DNA from: Buttiauxella sp. A111
GTDB taxonomy: Bacteria > Pseudomonadota > Gammaproteobacteria > Enterobacterales > Enterobacteriaceae
Direction of reading: 5' to 3'
NCBI RefSeq assembly: GCF_014189855.1
Contig: NZ_BJFN01000004.1
Span: forward strand, 248,001 to 312,000
Length of the DNA: 64,000 bases
In this document: piece by piece, positions 10,010-19,334 of the stretch
How positions within the stretch are numbered: the first letter of the stretch is position 1
Layout of the letters: each line of letters opens with the position of its first letter
The notes under the pieces: generated by a model
What the model saw: the letters and a program-made list of their open reading frames with translations, nothing else
Told to the model about the DNA's origin: nothing
The model's database searches: none
Program-made: the position numbers and the translations under genes

Positions 10010-10468
10010 GTGTCGCAACTTTGCCCTTGTGGTAGCGGTCTGGAGTATAGCTTATGTTGCCAGCCATATATAAGCGCAGACACGCTCGCGCCAACCCCAT
10101 CACAGCTTATGCGCTCACGTTATTCCGCCTATGTGATGCAGGACGCAGATTATCTGGTGGCAAGCTGGTACCCGCAGACGCGCAGCCTTTCACTGAAAAG
10201 CGATATTTCCGGAAGTTTTGCGACCACTCACTGGCGGGGTCTGACCGTCTATGAAACGGCGGCCGGACGTGATGAGAACGAAGGTTTCGTCAGTTTCGTT
10301 GCGCGTTTTGAAGAGCAAGGCGTGGAAAGTGCCATAATAGAACGTTCCCGTTTCTTAAAGGAAAACGGTCAATGGTACTATGTTGACGGAACGCGCCCAC
10401 AGTTTGGACGTAATGACCCCTGCCCTTGTGGCTCTGGCAAAAAATTTAAAAAGTGTTGTGGTAGGTAA
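10010..10468 (+). CDS. ychJ: SEC-C motif protein YchJ
   Basis: YchJ is a 152-aa protein with two SEC-C-type zinc motifs, CPCGSG at residues 5-10 and [13 protein letters not shown] at the C-terminus, on either side of a small NTF2-like middle domain. The same motif at the end of SecA binds zinc and SecB, but no role is proven for YchJ. The start is GTG, preceded by AAGGAG at five bases. It is divergent from rssA and lies 47 bases before purU. Confidence 0.95.
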   Translation: MSQLCPCGSGLEYSLCCQPYISADTLAPTPSQLMRSRYSAYVMQDADYLVASWYPQTRSLSLKSDISGSFATTHWRGLTVYETAAGRDENEGFVSFVARFEEQGVESAIIERSRFLKENGQWYYVDGTRPQFGRNDPCPCGSGKKFKKCCGR

Positions 10469-10515
10469 CTCTCCGTGGCACAAATCAAGAAAATACACAC
10501 AACAGGACTCACCCA

Positions 10516-11361
10516 GTGACGCAAGCATTACAACGCAAAGTACTACGCACCATCTGCCCTGATGCAAAAGGGTTAATCGCCAAGATCACCAATATTTGTT
10601 ACAAGCACGAACTGAACATCGTTCAGAATAATGAATTTGTTGATCATCGTACCGGGCGCTTTTTTATGCGCACCGAGCTCGAAGGTATTTTCAATGACAA
10701 CACCCTGCTTGCGGATTTAGATGGCGCATTACCTGAAGGTTCAGTGCGTGAATTGACACCTGCTGGCCGTCGTCGCATCGTGATTCTGGTGACCAAAGAA
10801 GCACACTGCCTGGGCGATCTATTGATGAAGGCCAACTATGGCGGCCTGGATGTCGAAATTGCCGCGGTTATCGGCAACCATGAGACGCTGCGCACGCTGG
10901 TTGAACGTTTTGATATTCCGTTTGAGCTGGTGAGCCACGAAGGGCTGACGCGTGAAGATCACGATAAACAGATGGCTGACGCGATTGAAGCGCATAAACC
11001 TGATTTCGTGGTACTGGCGAAATATATGCGCGTGTTAACGCCAGAATTCGTTTCACGCTTCCCGAACCAGATTATCAATATTCACCATTCGTTCCTGCCG
11101 GCATTTATCGGCGCGCGCCCTTATCATCAGGCGTACGAGCGTGGCGTGAAGATCATCGGTGCCACCGCGCACTATGTGAATGACAATCTGGATGAAGGTC
11201 CAATCATCATGCAGGACGTGATTAACGTCGATCACACGTACAGCGCCGAAGATATGATGCGTGCCGGACGTGACGTTGAGAAAAATGTTCTGAGCCGTGC
11301 GCTATACCAGGTGCTGGCACAACGCGTGTTTGTTTATGGTAATCGCACCATCATTCTGTAG
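10516..11361 (+). CDS. purU: Formyltetrahydrofolate deformylase
   Basis: PurU hydrolyses 10-formyl-tetrahydrofolate to formate and tetrahydrofolate, which supplies formate for PurT and balances one-carbon pools. The 281-aa protein has an N-terminal ACT domain (CPDAKGLIAKIT) that senses glycine and methionine in E. coli, and a C-terminal formyltransferase-like domain with NIHHSFLPAF and the catalytic Asp in the DEGPII segment. The start codon is GTG. It is the last gene before an ERIC element and the tyrosine tRNA genes, as in E. coli apart from the ERIC. Confidence 0.97.
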   Translation: MTQALQRKVLRTICPDAKGLIAKITNICYKHELNIVQNNEFVDHRTGRFFMRTELEGIFNDNTLLADLDGALPEGSVRELTPAGRRRIVILVTKEAHCLGDLLMKANYGGLDVEIAAVIGNHETLRTLVERFDIPFELVSHEGLTREDHDKQMADAIEAHKPDFVVLAKYMRVLTPEFVSRFPNQIINIHHSFLPAFIGARPYHQAYERGVKIIGATAHYVNDNLDEGPIIMQDVINVDHTYSAEDMMRAGRDVEKNVLSRALYQVLAQRVFVYGNRTIIL

Positions 11362-11365
11362 CGTT

Positions 11366-11492
11366 TTATACCCTAAATAATTCGAGCTGCAGGAAGGCGG
11401 CCAGGGAACGAGTCCCGATGAGCTTACTTGAGTAAGTGATTCGGGTGAGTGAGTGAAGCCAACGAACATGCCGCTTGAAGTATGACGGGTAT
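11366..11492. repeat. ERIC element behind purU
   Basis: A full-length 127-bp ERIC copy: it begins TATACCCTAAATAATTCGAG, has the central GAGCTTACTTGAGTAAGTGA, and ends CTTGAAGTATGACGGGTAT. It starts five bases after the purU stop and could act as the folded 3' end of the purU mRNA. Confidence 0.93.
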
Positions 11493-11563
11493 GGTGAATT
11501 GTTTAGCTTTACAACGTTACGCGTAAAAAAACGGCAAACGATTCATTTTCTTACAGTGAGTGC

Positions 11564-11600
11564 TTTACAGCGGCGCTTCATTTGATATGATGCGCCCCGC
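11564..11600 (+). promoter_or_regulatory. tyrT-type promoter with GC-rich discriminator
   Basis: TTTACA at 11564-11569 and TATGAT at 11586-11591 are 16 bases apart, followed by the discriminator GCGCCCCGC. This arrangement is the same as E. coli tyrT, the model for stringent control by ppGpp. The AT-rich stretch at 11520-11560 is where FIS sites are expected. Confidence 0.92.
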
Positions 11601-11655
11601 TTCCTGACGAAGGCGGCGAGCACGAAAGCCATATAGAAATTTATATAATACCCCT

Positions 11656-11740
<85 letters not shown>

Positions 11741-11780
11741 TCTTCAAGCATTAAGCACGGCCAGTAATACCAACACCCCT

Positions 11781-11849
<69 letters not shown>

Positions 11850-11865
<16 letters not shown>

Positions 11866-11925
11866 TCTTCTGAAGTACCTTCCCAATTTATCCAAATCGT
11901 ACAATCTTTCATATTCCCGTAGGGG
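11850..11925 (+). repeat. tRNA-tail repeat, unit 1
   Basis: This unit begins inside the second tRNA (ATCCTTCCCCCGCCACCA) and continues through CTGAAGTACCTTCCC to CATATTCCCGTAGGGG. A second copy starts at 12023. E. coli tyrT carries a comparable array of repeats, each including the last bases of the tRNA, which gives rise to the rtT RNA. Confidence 0.85.
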
Positions 11926-12022
11926 AAAGGATGAGAAGCTTCGATCAAGGTTCGATTCGAGCGTAGCGAGAAAGCGTTGCCGCAGGCAACGACCCGAAGG
12001 GCGAGACGCGTTAGCGCCGAGT

Positions 12023-12101
12023 CATCCTTCCCCCGCCACCATCTTATGAAGTACCTTCCCAATTTACCCAAACCGCACAATCTTTCATATTCCCGTTGGG
12101 G
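12023..12101 (+). repeat. tRNA-tail repeat, unit 2 (rtT-like)
   Basis: A diverged copy of the unit at 11850: CATCCTTCCCCCGCCACCA, then ATGAAGTACCTTCCC, ending CATATTCCCGTTGGGG. It carries the 3' arm and CCA of tRNA-Tyr without the rest of a tRNA, so it is not a tRNA gene. The bases between the units (11926-12022) hold GCGTTGCCGCAGGCAACGAC, an inverted repeat. Confidence 0.82.
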
Positions 12102-12114
12102 AGGAATCTTTTAC

Positions 12115-12266
12115 GCCCTCATCCCAACCTTCTCCCCCAGGAGAAGGAGAAACCAAACAGCTCCCTCTCCTGAGGTGGAAAGAGAAAACCAAACGCACCC
12201 TCTCCAGGGGTGGAAGGAGAAAACCGAACGGCTCCCTCTCCTGGGGGAGAGGGCTGGGGTGAGGGC
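12115..12266. repeat. Large palindromic intergenic repeat
   Basis: The left end GCCCTCATCCCAACCTTCTC and the right end GAGAGGGCTGGGGTGAGGGC are inverted copies, each extended by a CCCCCAGGAGA or TCTCCTGGGGG block. The middle holds short degenerate repeats of the type CTCCCTCTCCTG-AGGTGGAAAGAGAAAACC. It has the form of a small non-coding palindromic repeat element; CCCTCACCCC...CTCTCCC ends of this kind occur in many enterobacterial spacers. Open frames through it are incidental. Confidence 0.75.
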
Positions 12267-12285
12267 AAAAAATGCCAAATTAAAA

Positions 12286-12317
12286 GCAAAAAAATACCCA
12301 GCCGAAGCCGGGTATTT
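12286..12317 (-). terminator. Rho-independent terminator of narGHJI
   Basis: On the minus strand AAATACCCGGC and GCTGGGTATTT pair around TTCG and are followed by seven T, 20 bases after the narI stop. Confidence 0.9.
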
Positions 12318-12336
12318 CACATCAAGCAATCAGAAC

Positions 12337-13014
12337 TCAACGACGAGCGCGAACCACCTGATATTTACGCGTCAAATACTCAACCGGCGCGCTCCATACG
12401 TGCACAAGACGGGTGAACGGGAACAGCAGGAACAGCGTCATCCCCAACACTAAATGCACGCGGAAGATAAACGCGACACCATCCAGATGTTCAGATGCGC
12501 CACCGTGGAAGGTCACAACAGCTTGCGCCCAGCCCACCAACTTCATCATCTCGCTGCCATCCATATGTTGCGCCGAGAATGGAATCGTCAACAGCCCCAA
12601 CGCGCACTGAATCATCAACAGACTGAGGATCAGAATATCCGCCGTGCTTGATGTTGCACGAATACGCGGGTTGAACAAACGGCGCTTAAGCAACAGCAAG
12701 CCGCCCACCAGCGTCATCACACCACACGCACCACCGGCTATCATCGCCATTTTCTGCTTCACATCGATTGGCAGGAATGACTCATACATCCAGTGCGGCG
12801 TTAACATGCCAAGGAAGTGACCGGCGAAAATCCCCAGAATCCCGATATGGAACAGGTTAGATGCAAGGTTCATCCCTTTGCGATCCAGCATCTGACTGGA
12901 ACCGGCTTTCCACGTGTACTGACCATAGTCATAACGCAACCAACTGCCCAGCAGAAATACCGTGCCGCAGAGATACGGATAAATGTCGTAGAAGAACACA
13001 TTGAGAAAATGCAT
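12337..13014 (-). CDS. narI: Respiratory nitrate reductase gamma subunit (cytochrome b)
   Basis: NarI is the inner-membrane diheme cytochrome b that oxidises quinol and passes electrons to NarH. The 225-aa protein equals E. coli NarI in length and has five membrane segments, starting at about residues 5-25 ([19 protein letters not shown]). Heme ligands are expected at conserved His, for example in [14 protein letters not shown] and in the C-terminal FHGGASEH and FRVHLVLGM segments. It is the last gene of narGHJI, two bases after narJ. Confidence 0.97.
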   Translation of the reverse strand: MHFLNVFFYDIYPYLCGTVFLLGSWLRYDYGQYTWKAGSSQMLDRKGMNLASNLFHIGILGIFAGHFLGMLTPHWMYESFLPIDVKQKMAMIAGGACGVMTLVGGLLLLKRRLFNPRIRATSSTADILILSLLMIQCALGLLTIPFSAQHMDGSEMMKLVGWAQAVVTFHGGASEHLDGVAFIFRVHLVLGMTLFLLFPFTRLVHVWSAPVEYLTRKYQVVRARR

Positions 13015-13016
13015 GA

Positions 13017-13718
13017 TTACTGTCCTCCGATATTCAAATACTGCGGAGCGACAGCCCCGGCAAAGCGACGCTGATGGCTGCTGATTTCAGACTCGCCGCA
13101 TCCAGCGTCCGCAACAAATTTCACCTGTTCTTCTTCCCAAACCGCATCCAGTGCCTGCGGTGTATCATCGCGAGCTTCATTGGCAATTTGTTGGCTGACG
13201 CTTTCCACTGCCACATCGCTTTGCGACAAACCAAGCAAAACATCGAACAGCACCGCATAATCGCTTTCACGCTGTTTCAGACGCGCCGCCAGCAGTGCCA
13301 GAATCGGCGCGACATCCTGCAAACCACCGCGTGCTTCGGCTTCGTCGCGCTGCGACAGATATTCCAGGTACAGCGGCAGATGGTCTGGCAGCTCACGACT
13401 GTCGATTTCCATACCAGCCTGCTGGTACTGGTTCATCAAATTCACCATTGCCTGCCCACGGTCACGAGATTCGCCGTGCACATGTTCAAACAACAGCAAT
13501 GACGTGGCACGACCACGATCGAATAACTCGCTATAGCTGGCTTGCGCATCCAACAAATCCTGGCCACACAAGGTCGTCATAAAGCCGTTAAGTTGAGCCG
13601 CCTGTTGCAAATTAAGCGCACTACCTTCGACTAATGCATCACGAAGTTCCTGCTGATGCTGCCACAGGGCAGCATCCGGGTACTCGAGCAAGCGGGAAAT
13701 CACCAGAAGTTCAATCAT
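13017..13718 (-). CDS. narJ: Nitrate reductase assembly chaperone NarJ
   Basis: NarJ is a cytosolic chaperone of the TorD family that binds apo-NarG, supports insertion of the molybdenum cofactor and the FS0 cluster, and does not stay in the enzyme. The 233-aa protein is close to E. coli NarJ (236 aa); it is mostly helical, starts [15 protein letters not shown], and has the conserved [10 protein letters not shown] motif. Its start overlaps the narH stop (ATG at 13718, narH end at 13715), which points to coupled translation. Confidence 0.97.
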   Translation of the reverse strand: MIELLVISRLLEYPDAALWQHQQELRDALVEGSALNLQQAAQLNGFMTTLCGQDLLDAQASYSELFDRGRATSLLLFEHVHGESRDRGQAMVNLMNQYQQAGMEIDSRELPDHLPLYLEYLSQRDEAEARGGLQDVAPILALLAARLKQRESDYAVLFDVLLGLSQSDVAVESVSQQIANEARDDTPQALDAVWEEEQVKFVADAGCGESEISSHQRRFAGAVAPQYLNIGGQ

Positions 13719-15250
13719 GGTTTTGGCTCCGTTTTGCTGGTCACATCAATCGCGTCAATACGTTTGCTGTTGAACAGGTTGAATTTGCTGTCTGAACCGT
13801 GGCAACCATCACCAAAGCTGAAACCGCAGCCTTTGCTTTCCGGGAAGGCATCCGCCGCCAGTTCGCGGTGGCTGCTTGGCACTACGAAACGATCTTCGTA
13901 GTTAGCAATCGCCAGATAGCGATACATTTCTTGTGCCTGTGCTTCGGTCAACCCGACTTCTTCCAGCGCGCGAGTATCGTTCACGCCTTCTACTGTTTCA
14001 GCACGTTTGTAATGACGCATTGCCATCATGCGTTTCAGGGCGCGCAGTACCGGCGCGGTATCCCCTGCGGTCAGCAAATTCGCCAGGTATTCCACCGGAA
14101 TACGCAGGCTTTCAACGTCAGGCAAAATACCGGTATGCGGCAATTCACCCGCGTCAGCCGCTGACTGAATTGGCGACAACGGCGGCACGTACCAGACCAT
14201 CGGCAAGGTGCGATATTCCGGGTGCAACGGCAGCGCCAGTTTCCAGTCCATCGCCATTTTATAAACTGGCGACTGCTGTGCCGCGTCAATCACACTCTGT
14301 GGCACGCCATCTTTCAGCGCCTGCTCGATAACCGCCGGGTCGTTCGGGTTAAGGAAAATGCCTAATTGACGCTCGTAGAGATCTTTTTCGTTTTCGGTAC
14401 TTGCGGCCTGTTCGATAGCATCCGCGTCATACAACAACACGCCGAGGTAACGAATGCGGCCAACACAGGTTTCCGAACACACTGTCGGCATACCCGCTTC
14501 GATACGTGGATAACAGAAAATGCACTTCTCGGACTTACCGCTTTTCCAGTTGAAGTAGATTTTTTTGTATGGGCAACCGGTGATGCACATACGCCAGCCG
14601 CGGCATTTGTCCTGGTCAATCAGCACAATGCCGTCTTCTTCACGCTTATAGATAGCACCGCTCGGACAGGTCGCCGCACACGCCGGGTTCAGGCAGTGTT
14701 CGCACAACCGTGGCAGATAAGCCATAAAGGTGTTTTCGAACTGGCCGTACATCGCCTTCTGCATATTCTGGAAGTTCTGATCTTTGGCGCGTTTATCAAA
14801 TTCGCCACCGAGGATCTCTTCCCAGTTTGGGCCCGCTTCGATTTTGTTCATGCGCTGGCCGGTAATCAGCGAGCGCGGACGGGCAATCGGCTGGTGCTTA
14901 CCTTCCGGCGCGTTATGCAGATGCTGATAGTCGTAATCAAACGGCTCGTAGTAATCGTCAATCCCCGGCAGATGCGGGTTAGCAAAGATTTTACCCAGCA
15001 GCATCGCGCGGCTACCCATGCGCGGTTGCAGCTTACCGTTAATTTTACGGATCCAACCGCCCTTCCATTTCTCCTGGTTTTCCCAGTCGTTCGGATAACC
15101 GATACCCGGTTTGGTTTCGACGTTGTTAAACCACGCGTACTCCATCCCTTCGCGGCTGGTCCAGACGTTTTTACAGGTCACAGAACAGGTGTGACAGCCG
15201 ATGCATTTATCAAGATTCAGCACCATGCCGACTTGTGAACGAATTTTCAT
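13715..15250 (-). CDS. narH: Respiratory nitrate reductase beta subunit
   Basis: NarH is the iron-sulfur electron-transfer subunit between NarI and NarG on the cytoplasmic face. The 511-aa protein (E. coli 512) has four cysteine groups: CIGCHTCSVTC near residue 16, CEHCLNPACAATCPSG near 184, CRGWRMCITGCPYKK near 216, and CIFCYPRIEAGMPTVCSETC near 243. The Trp in the third group replaces a cluster ligand, as in the family, giving one [3Fe-4S] and three [4Fe-4S] clusters. Its start overlaps the narG stop by four bases. Confidence 0.98.
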   Translation of the reverse strand: MKIRSQVGMVLNLDKCIGCHTCSVTCKNVWTSREGMEYAWFNNVETKPGIGYPNDWENQEKWKGGWIRKINGKLQPRMGSRAMLLGKIFANPHLPGIDDYYEPFDYDYQHLHNAPEGKHQPIARPRSLITGQRMNKIEAGPNWEEILGGEFDKRAKDQNFQNMQKAMYGQFENTFMAYLPRLCEHCLNPACAATCPSGAIYKREEDGIVLIDQDKCRGWRMCITGCPYKKIYFNWKSGKSEKCIFCYPRIEAGMPTVCSETCVGRIRYLGVLLYDADAIEQAASTENEKDLYERQLGIFLNPNDPAVIEQALKDGVPQSVIDAAQQSPVYKMAMDWKLALPLHPEYRTLPMVWYVPPLSPIQSAADAGELPHTGILPDVESLRIPVEYLANLLTAGDTAPVLRALKRMMAMRHYKRAETVEGVNDTRALEEVGLTEAQAQEMYRYLAIANYEDRFVVPSSHRELAADAFPESKGCGFSFGDGCHGSDSKFNLFNSKRIDAIDVTSKTEPKP

Positions 15251-18200
15251 TTTACGCTCTCCTGTTTCTGGTCATTGCCTTCACCGTCTAACCAGTTAAT
15301 GTCTTTCATCTTACGCACCACGACGAACTCATCACGGTTTGAACCGACGGTGCCGTAGTAGTTAAAGCCGTATGCCAGCTGTGCGTAACCGCCAATCATA
15401 TGCGTCGGTTTCGGGCTAATTCGGGTGACCGAGTTATGAATACCGCCGCGCTGACCGGTGATTTCAGAACCCGGCAGGTTCACGATACGTTCCTGCGCGT
15501 GGTACATCATCGTCATGCCTTCTGGCACACGTTGACTCACCACCGCACGCGCCGTCAGCGCACCGTTTTTGTTGAACACTTCAATCCAGTCGTTATCCTC
15601 GATGCCCAGATCTTTGGCGTCGATTTCACTCATCCACACAATCGGGCCGCCGCGTGAAAGCGTCAGCATCAGCAAGTTGTCGCTGTAGGTAGAGTGAATG
15701 CCCCATTTCTGGTGCGGCGTCAGGAAGTTCAACGCTTTCTCTGGGTTACCATTAGATTTTTTACCCATCACGCCTTTTACCGAACGGGTATCAATCGGCG
15801 GACGGTATACCAACAGGCTTTCGCCAAAATCACGCATCCACTGGTGATCCTGGTAAAGCTGCTGGCGGCCAGACAGCGTACGCCACGGAATCAGCTCGTG
15901 AACGTTGGTATAACCGGCGCTGTAGGAAACATGTTCATCTTCAAGGCCAGACCAGGTCGGGCTGGAGATAATTTTGCGCGGCTGAGCCTGAATATCGCGG
16001 AAGCGAATCTTCTCGTCTTCTTTGTTGAGCGCGAGGTGCGTGTGGTCACGACCGGTAAATTCGCTCAGCGCAGCCCAGGCTTTGACGGCCACCTGGCCGT
16101 TAGTTTCAGGTGCCAGAGTCAGGATCATTTCTGCGGCATCAATTGCAGAGTTGATCATCGGCTGACCTTTAGCCGGGCCTTCGGTTTTGGTGTAGTTGAG
16201 CTTACGCAGCAGATCCATTTCGCTCTGCGTATTCCACGCAATGCCTTTACCACCGTTACCGAGGGTTTCCATCAGTGGGCCGATAGAGGTGAAACGCTCG
16301 TAAGTCGCCGGATAATCACGCTCAACAGTGATGAGGTGCGGCGCTGTTTTACCTGGGATCAGGTCACATTCGCCTTTTTTCCAGTCCATCACGCCAAACG
16401 GCTGTGCCAGTTCGGCAGCAGAGTCGTGCTGGATTGGCAATGTCACCACATCGGTTTCTTTACCTAAGTGACCGACACACACTTCGGAGAATTTCTTCGC
16501 GATGCCTTTATAAATTTCCCAGTCGCTTTTCGATTCCCAGGCAGGATCTACGGCGGCAGAAAGCGGGTGAATAAACGGATGCATATCCGAAGTATTCATA
16601 TCGTCTTTCTCATACCAGGTCGCCGTTGGCAGCACGATATCGGAATACAGGCAGGTACTCGACAGACGGAAGTCCAGTGTCACCACCAGATCCAGTTTGC
16701 CATCCAGGCCGTTATCGACCCACTCGACTTCTTCCGGCATCACGCCGCCTTCTTTGCCCAGATCTTTACCCTGGATTCCGTTCTCGGTTCCGAGCAAATA
16801 CTTGAGCATATACTCGTGGCCCTTACCGGATGAACCCAGCAGGTTGGAGCGCCAGACAAACAGGTTACGCGGATGGTTATTGCCCGCATCAGGCTGCTCT
16901 GCCGCAAAGCGAATATCGCCGCTTTTCAGCTGCTGCACGGTGAACTCTGCCGGAGTCATGCCCGCAGCTTTCGCCTGCGCTGCAATGGTCAACGGGTTAG
17001 TGTTGAGCTGAGGAGCCGATGGCAGCCAGCCCATACGCTCCGCGCGCACGTTGAAGTCAATCAAATGGCCGCTGTAGCGAGATTTGTCCGCCAGCGGGGA
17101 AAGCAATTCTTCTGCGGTCAGCGACTCATAGCGCCATTGGCTTGAGTGGTTGTAGAAGAACGAGGTGCTGTTCATATGGCGTGGCGGACGCTGCCAGTCC
17201 AGCGCGAACGCCAGTGGAGTCCAGCCGGTTTGCGGACGCAGTTTTTCCTGGCCCACGTAGTGCGCCCAACCGCCGCCGCTCTGCCCTACGCAACCGCAGA
17301 AGATCAACATGTTGATCAGGCCACGGTAGTTCATGTCCATGTGGAACCAGTGGTTCATACCGGCACCGACGATGATCATCGAACGGCCATGAGTTTTGTC
17401 GGCGTTATCAGCAAACTCGCGCGCAATGCGGATGATGTTCTGGCGAGAAACACCGGTGATTTGCTCAGCCCACGCTGGGGTATACGCTTTCACATCGTCA
17501 TAGCTGGACGCGCAGTTTTCATCATCCAGACCGCGATCAAGACCGTAGTTTGCCAGCGTCAGGTCATAAACAGTGGTCACCAACGCAGTAGAACCATCAG
17601 CCAGTTGAATACGTTTCACCGGCAGTTTATGCATCAGCACGTTATCAAGTTTAACGTTGCTGAAGTGCTCGGTGCTTTCGCCGCCAAAGTATGGGAAACC
17701 GACGTCTGCAACTTCGTCGTGGCTGCCCAGCAGGCTCAGGCGCAGTTCAGCTTCTTCGCCGCTGGTGCCATCACGCTGTTCCAGGTTCCACTTGCCTTTT
17801 TCGCCCCAGCGATAACCGATAGAACCGTTTGGTGCCAGCAGTTCGTCGCTTCGGTTGTCCAATGCCACCGTTTTCCACTGCGGATTGTTTTCCTGGCCCA
17901 GACCATCAACCAGGTCAGAGGCACGCAGCATACGGCCAGCAGCGTAGAAACCCTCACGTTCTTCGAGCATCACCAGCATTGGCATGTCGGTGTAACGGCG
18001 CACGTAATCAGTGAAGTACTGGCTTGGGTTGTCGAGGTGGAACTCACGCAGCATAACGTGGCCCATTGCCAGCGCCATTGCCGCATCAGTGCCTTGTTTT
18101 GGCGCTAACCACTGGTCGCACAATTTGGCGATTTCAGCGTAGTCCGGCGTTACCGCAACGGTTTTCGTCCCTTTGTAGCGCACTTCAGTGAAGAAGTGAG

Positions 18201-18993
18201 CATCAGGAGTACGCGTCTGCGGGACGTTAGAACCCCAGGCGATGATGTAGCTGGAGTTATACCAGTCGGCGGATTCCGGAACGTCAGTTTGCTCACCCCA
18301 GGTCATGGGTGACGCTGGCGGTAAGTCGCAATACCAGTCGTAGAAGCTCAGGCAGGTGCCGCCAATCAGGGACAGATAGCGTGCGCCAGAGGCATAAGAC
18401 ACCATCGACATTGCCGGGATCGGCGAGAAACCGGCGATGCGGTCCGGGCCGAAGGTTTTTGCGGTAAAGACGTTGGCTGCCGCAATCAGTTCATTCACTT
18501 CCTGCCAGCTTGAGCGCACAAAACCACCGCGACCACGAGCTTGTTTATAGCTTTTTGCTTTTTCGGGATCGTTGATGATTGAGGCCCAGGCATTCACCGG
18601 GTCGCTATGTTGGGTTTTCGCTTCGCGCCACAGTTTGATCAGACGCTTGCGCATCAATGGATATTTCAGGCGGTTAGCACTATAGAGATACCAGGAGTAG
18701 CTCGCACCACGTGGGCAGCCGCGTGGCTCGTGGTTTGGCATATCGGGGCGAGTGCGCGGGTAATCGGTTTGTTGAGTTTCCCAGGTTACCAGGCCGCTTT
18801 TGACGTAGATTTTCCAGCTACAGGAGCCCGTGCAGTTTACACCATGAGTGGAGCGAACCACTTTGTCGTGCTGCCAACGCTGACGATAACCTTCTTCCCA
18901 ATCACGATTGGTATCGAGCAGTTGGCCATGTCCATCGGCAAAAGTTTCACCCTTCTGTTTGAAGTAACGAAACCGGTCAAGAAATTTGCTCAT
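15247..18993 (-). CDS. narG: Respiratory nitrate reductase alpha subunit
   Basis: NarG reduces nitrate to nitrite at a bis-molybdopterin guanine dinucleotide site, using electrons from quinol passed through NarI and NarH; the reaction builds proton-motive force. The 1248-aa protein (E. coli 1247) has the N-terminal FS0 ligands in THGVNCTGSCSWK, with His as the first ligand, and the molybdenum Asp region around YNSSYIIAWGSN. No Tat signal is present beyond the remnant MSKFLDRFRYFKQKG. Expression should depend on FNR and NarL; both types of site are seen at 19089-19254. Confidence 0.98.
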   Translation of the reverse strand: MSKFLDRFRYFKQKGETFADGHGQLLDTNRDWEEGYRQRWQHDKVVRSTHGVNCTGSCSWKIYVKSGLVTWETQQTDYPRTRPDMPNHEPRGCPRGASYSWYLYSANRLKYPLMRKRLIKLWREAKTQHSDPVNAWASIINDPEKAKSYKQARGRGGFVRSSWQEVNELIAAANVFTAKTFGPDRIAGFSPIPAMSMVSYASGARYLSLIGGTCLSFYDWYCDLPPASPMTWGEQTDVPESADWYNSSYIIAWGSNVPQTRTPDAHFFTEVRYKGTKTVAVTPDYAEIAKLCDQWLAPKQGTDAAMALAMGHVMLREFHLDNPSQYFTDYVRRYTDMPMLVMLEEREGFYAAGRMLRASDLVDGLGQENNPQWKTVALDNRSDELLAPNGSIGYRWGEKGKWNLEQRDGTSGEEAELRLSLLGSHDEVADVGFPYFGGESTEHFSNVKLDNVLMHKLPVKRIQLADGSTALVTTVYDLTLANYGLDRGLDDENCASSYDDVKAYTPAWAEQITGVSRQNIIRIAREFADNADKTHGRSMIIVGAGMNHWFHMDMNYRGLINMLIFCGCVGQSGGGWAHYVGQEKLRPQTGWTPLAFALDWQRPPRHMNSTSFFYNHSSQWRYESLTAEELLSPLADKSRYSGHLIDFNVRAERMGWLPSAPQLNTNPLTIAAQAKAAGMTPAEFTVQQLKSGDIRFAAEQPDAGNNHPRNLFVWRSNLLGSSGKGHEYMLKYLLGTENGIQGKDLGKEGGVMPEEVEWVDNGLDGKLDLVVTLDFRLSSTCLYSDIVLPTATWYEKDDMNTSDMHPFIHPLSAAVDPAWESKSDWEIYKGIAKKFSEVCVGHLGKETDVVTLPIQHDSAAELAQPFGVMDWKKGECDLIPGKTAPHLITVERDYPATYERFTSIGPLMETLGNGGKGIAWNTQSEMDLLRKLNYTKTEGPAKGQPMINSAIDAAEMILTLAPETNGQVAVKAWAALSEFTGRDHTHLALNKEDEKIRFRDIQAQPRKIISSPTWSGLEDEHVSYSAGYTNVHELIPWRTLSGRQQLYQDHQWMRDFGESLLVYRPPIDTRSVKGVMGKKSNGNPEKALNFLTPHQKWGIHSTYSDNLLMLTLSRGGPIVWMSEIDAKDLGIEDNDWIEVFNKNGALTARAVVSQRVPEGMTMMYHAQERIVNLPGSEITGQRGGIHNSVTRISPKPTHMIGGYAQLAYGFNYYGTVGSNRDEFVVVRKMKDINWLDGEGNDQKQESVK

Positions 18994-19088
18994 CGGGGTT
19001 CTCCTGATGTGGAGCCTGGAGGCTCTATCTTATGAATACGACATTGCTGACAATGACGGCACGGTAACCCGCGGAATTGAAGGGATAA

Positions 19089-19102
19089 TTGATGCCGATC
19101 AA
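19089..19102 (-). promoter_or_regulatory. FNR site of the narG promoter
   Basis: TTGATGCCGATCAA is a perfect match to the FNR consensus TTGATnnnnATCAA. A class II position (-41.5) would place the narG start near 19054, about 60 bases before the coding region. Confidence 0.92.
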
Positions 19103-19139
19103 CTGGGAGGGACGCTGCTATATAGGGTAAAAGTTGATC

Positions 19140-19155
19140 TACCACCTAAGTGGCA
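19140..19155 (-). promoter_or_regulatory. NarL 7-2-7 site, proximal narG
   Basis: TACCACC-TA-AGTGGCA is an inverted heptamer pair of the NarL type. It lies about 93 bases before the inferred narG start; E. coli narG has a key NarL site near -89. Confidence 0.7.
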
Positions 19156-19246
19156 ATAACAAAATCACTCGTAAGATATTGAAATGATGAAATTTATGTT
19201 AATCACCACAACAGGTAAGGAGTAGAAATTCACGAGGCTGGGTATT

Positions 19247-19254
19247 AAGGGGTA
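19247..19254 (-). promoter_or_regulatory. NarL heptamer, distal narG
   Basis: On the minus strand this reads TACCCCTT, about 196 bases before the inferred narG start. E. coli narG has a high-affinity NarL heptamer near -195, so the distance is conserved. An IHF-bent loop is expected between this and the proximal site. Confidence 0.68.
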
Positions 19255-19287
19255 AGTCGGGAAAAGTGGTAGCGACGAAATGAAAAT

Positions 19288-19316
19288 GGGGCTTTCCACA
19301 AGACTGGAAAACCCCA
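19288..19316 (-). terminator. Terminator of the yihLMN-like transcript
   Basis: On the minus strand GGGGTTTTCCA pairs with TGGAAAGCCCC and is followed by ATTTTCATTT. It lies about 20 bases after the yihN stop and separates this cassette from the narG promoter. Confidence 0.75.
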
Positions 19317-19334
19317 TACCGTTTTGTGTCTTAA

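Noticed and set aside
11977-12453. 158-codon open frame across the tRNA-tail repeat and palindromic element
   Set aside because: It reads through non-coding repeats into the antisense of narI and its product is low-complexity (PSPEVERENQT, TPSP-like).
14366-15238. 290-codon open frame on the plus strand inside narH
   Set aside because: Antisense shadow of narH; the product has low-complexity composition and no motif.
15694-16467. 257-codon open frame on the plus strand inside narG
   Set aside because: Antisense shadow of narG, same reasons.
17146-18108. 320-codon open frame on the plus strand inside narG
   Set aside because: It lies fully antisense to narG, has no ribosome site, and its product has no recognisable domain; it follows from narG codon bias.
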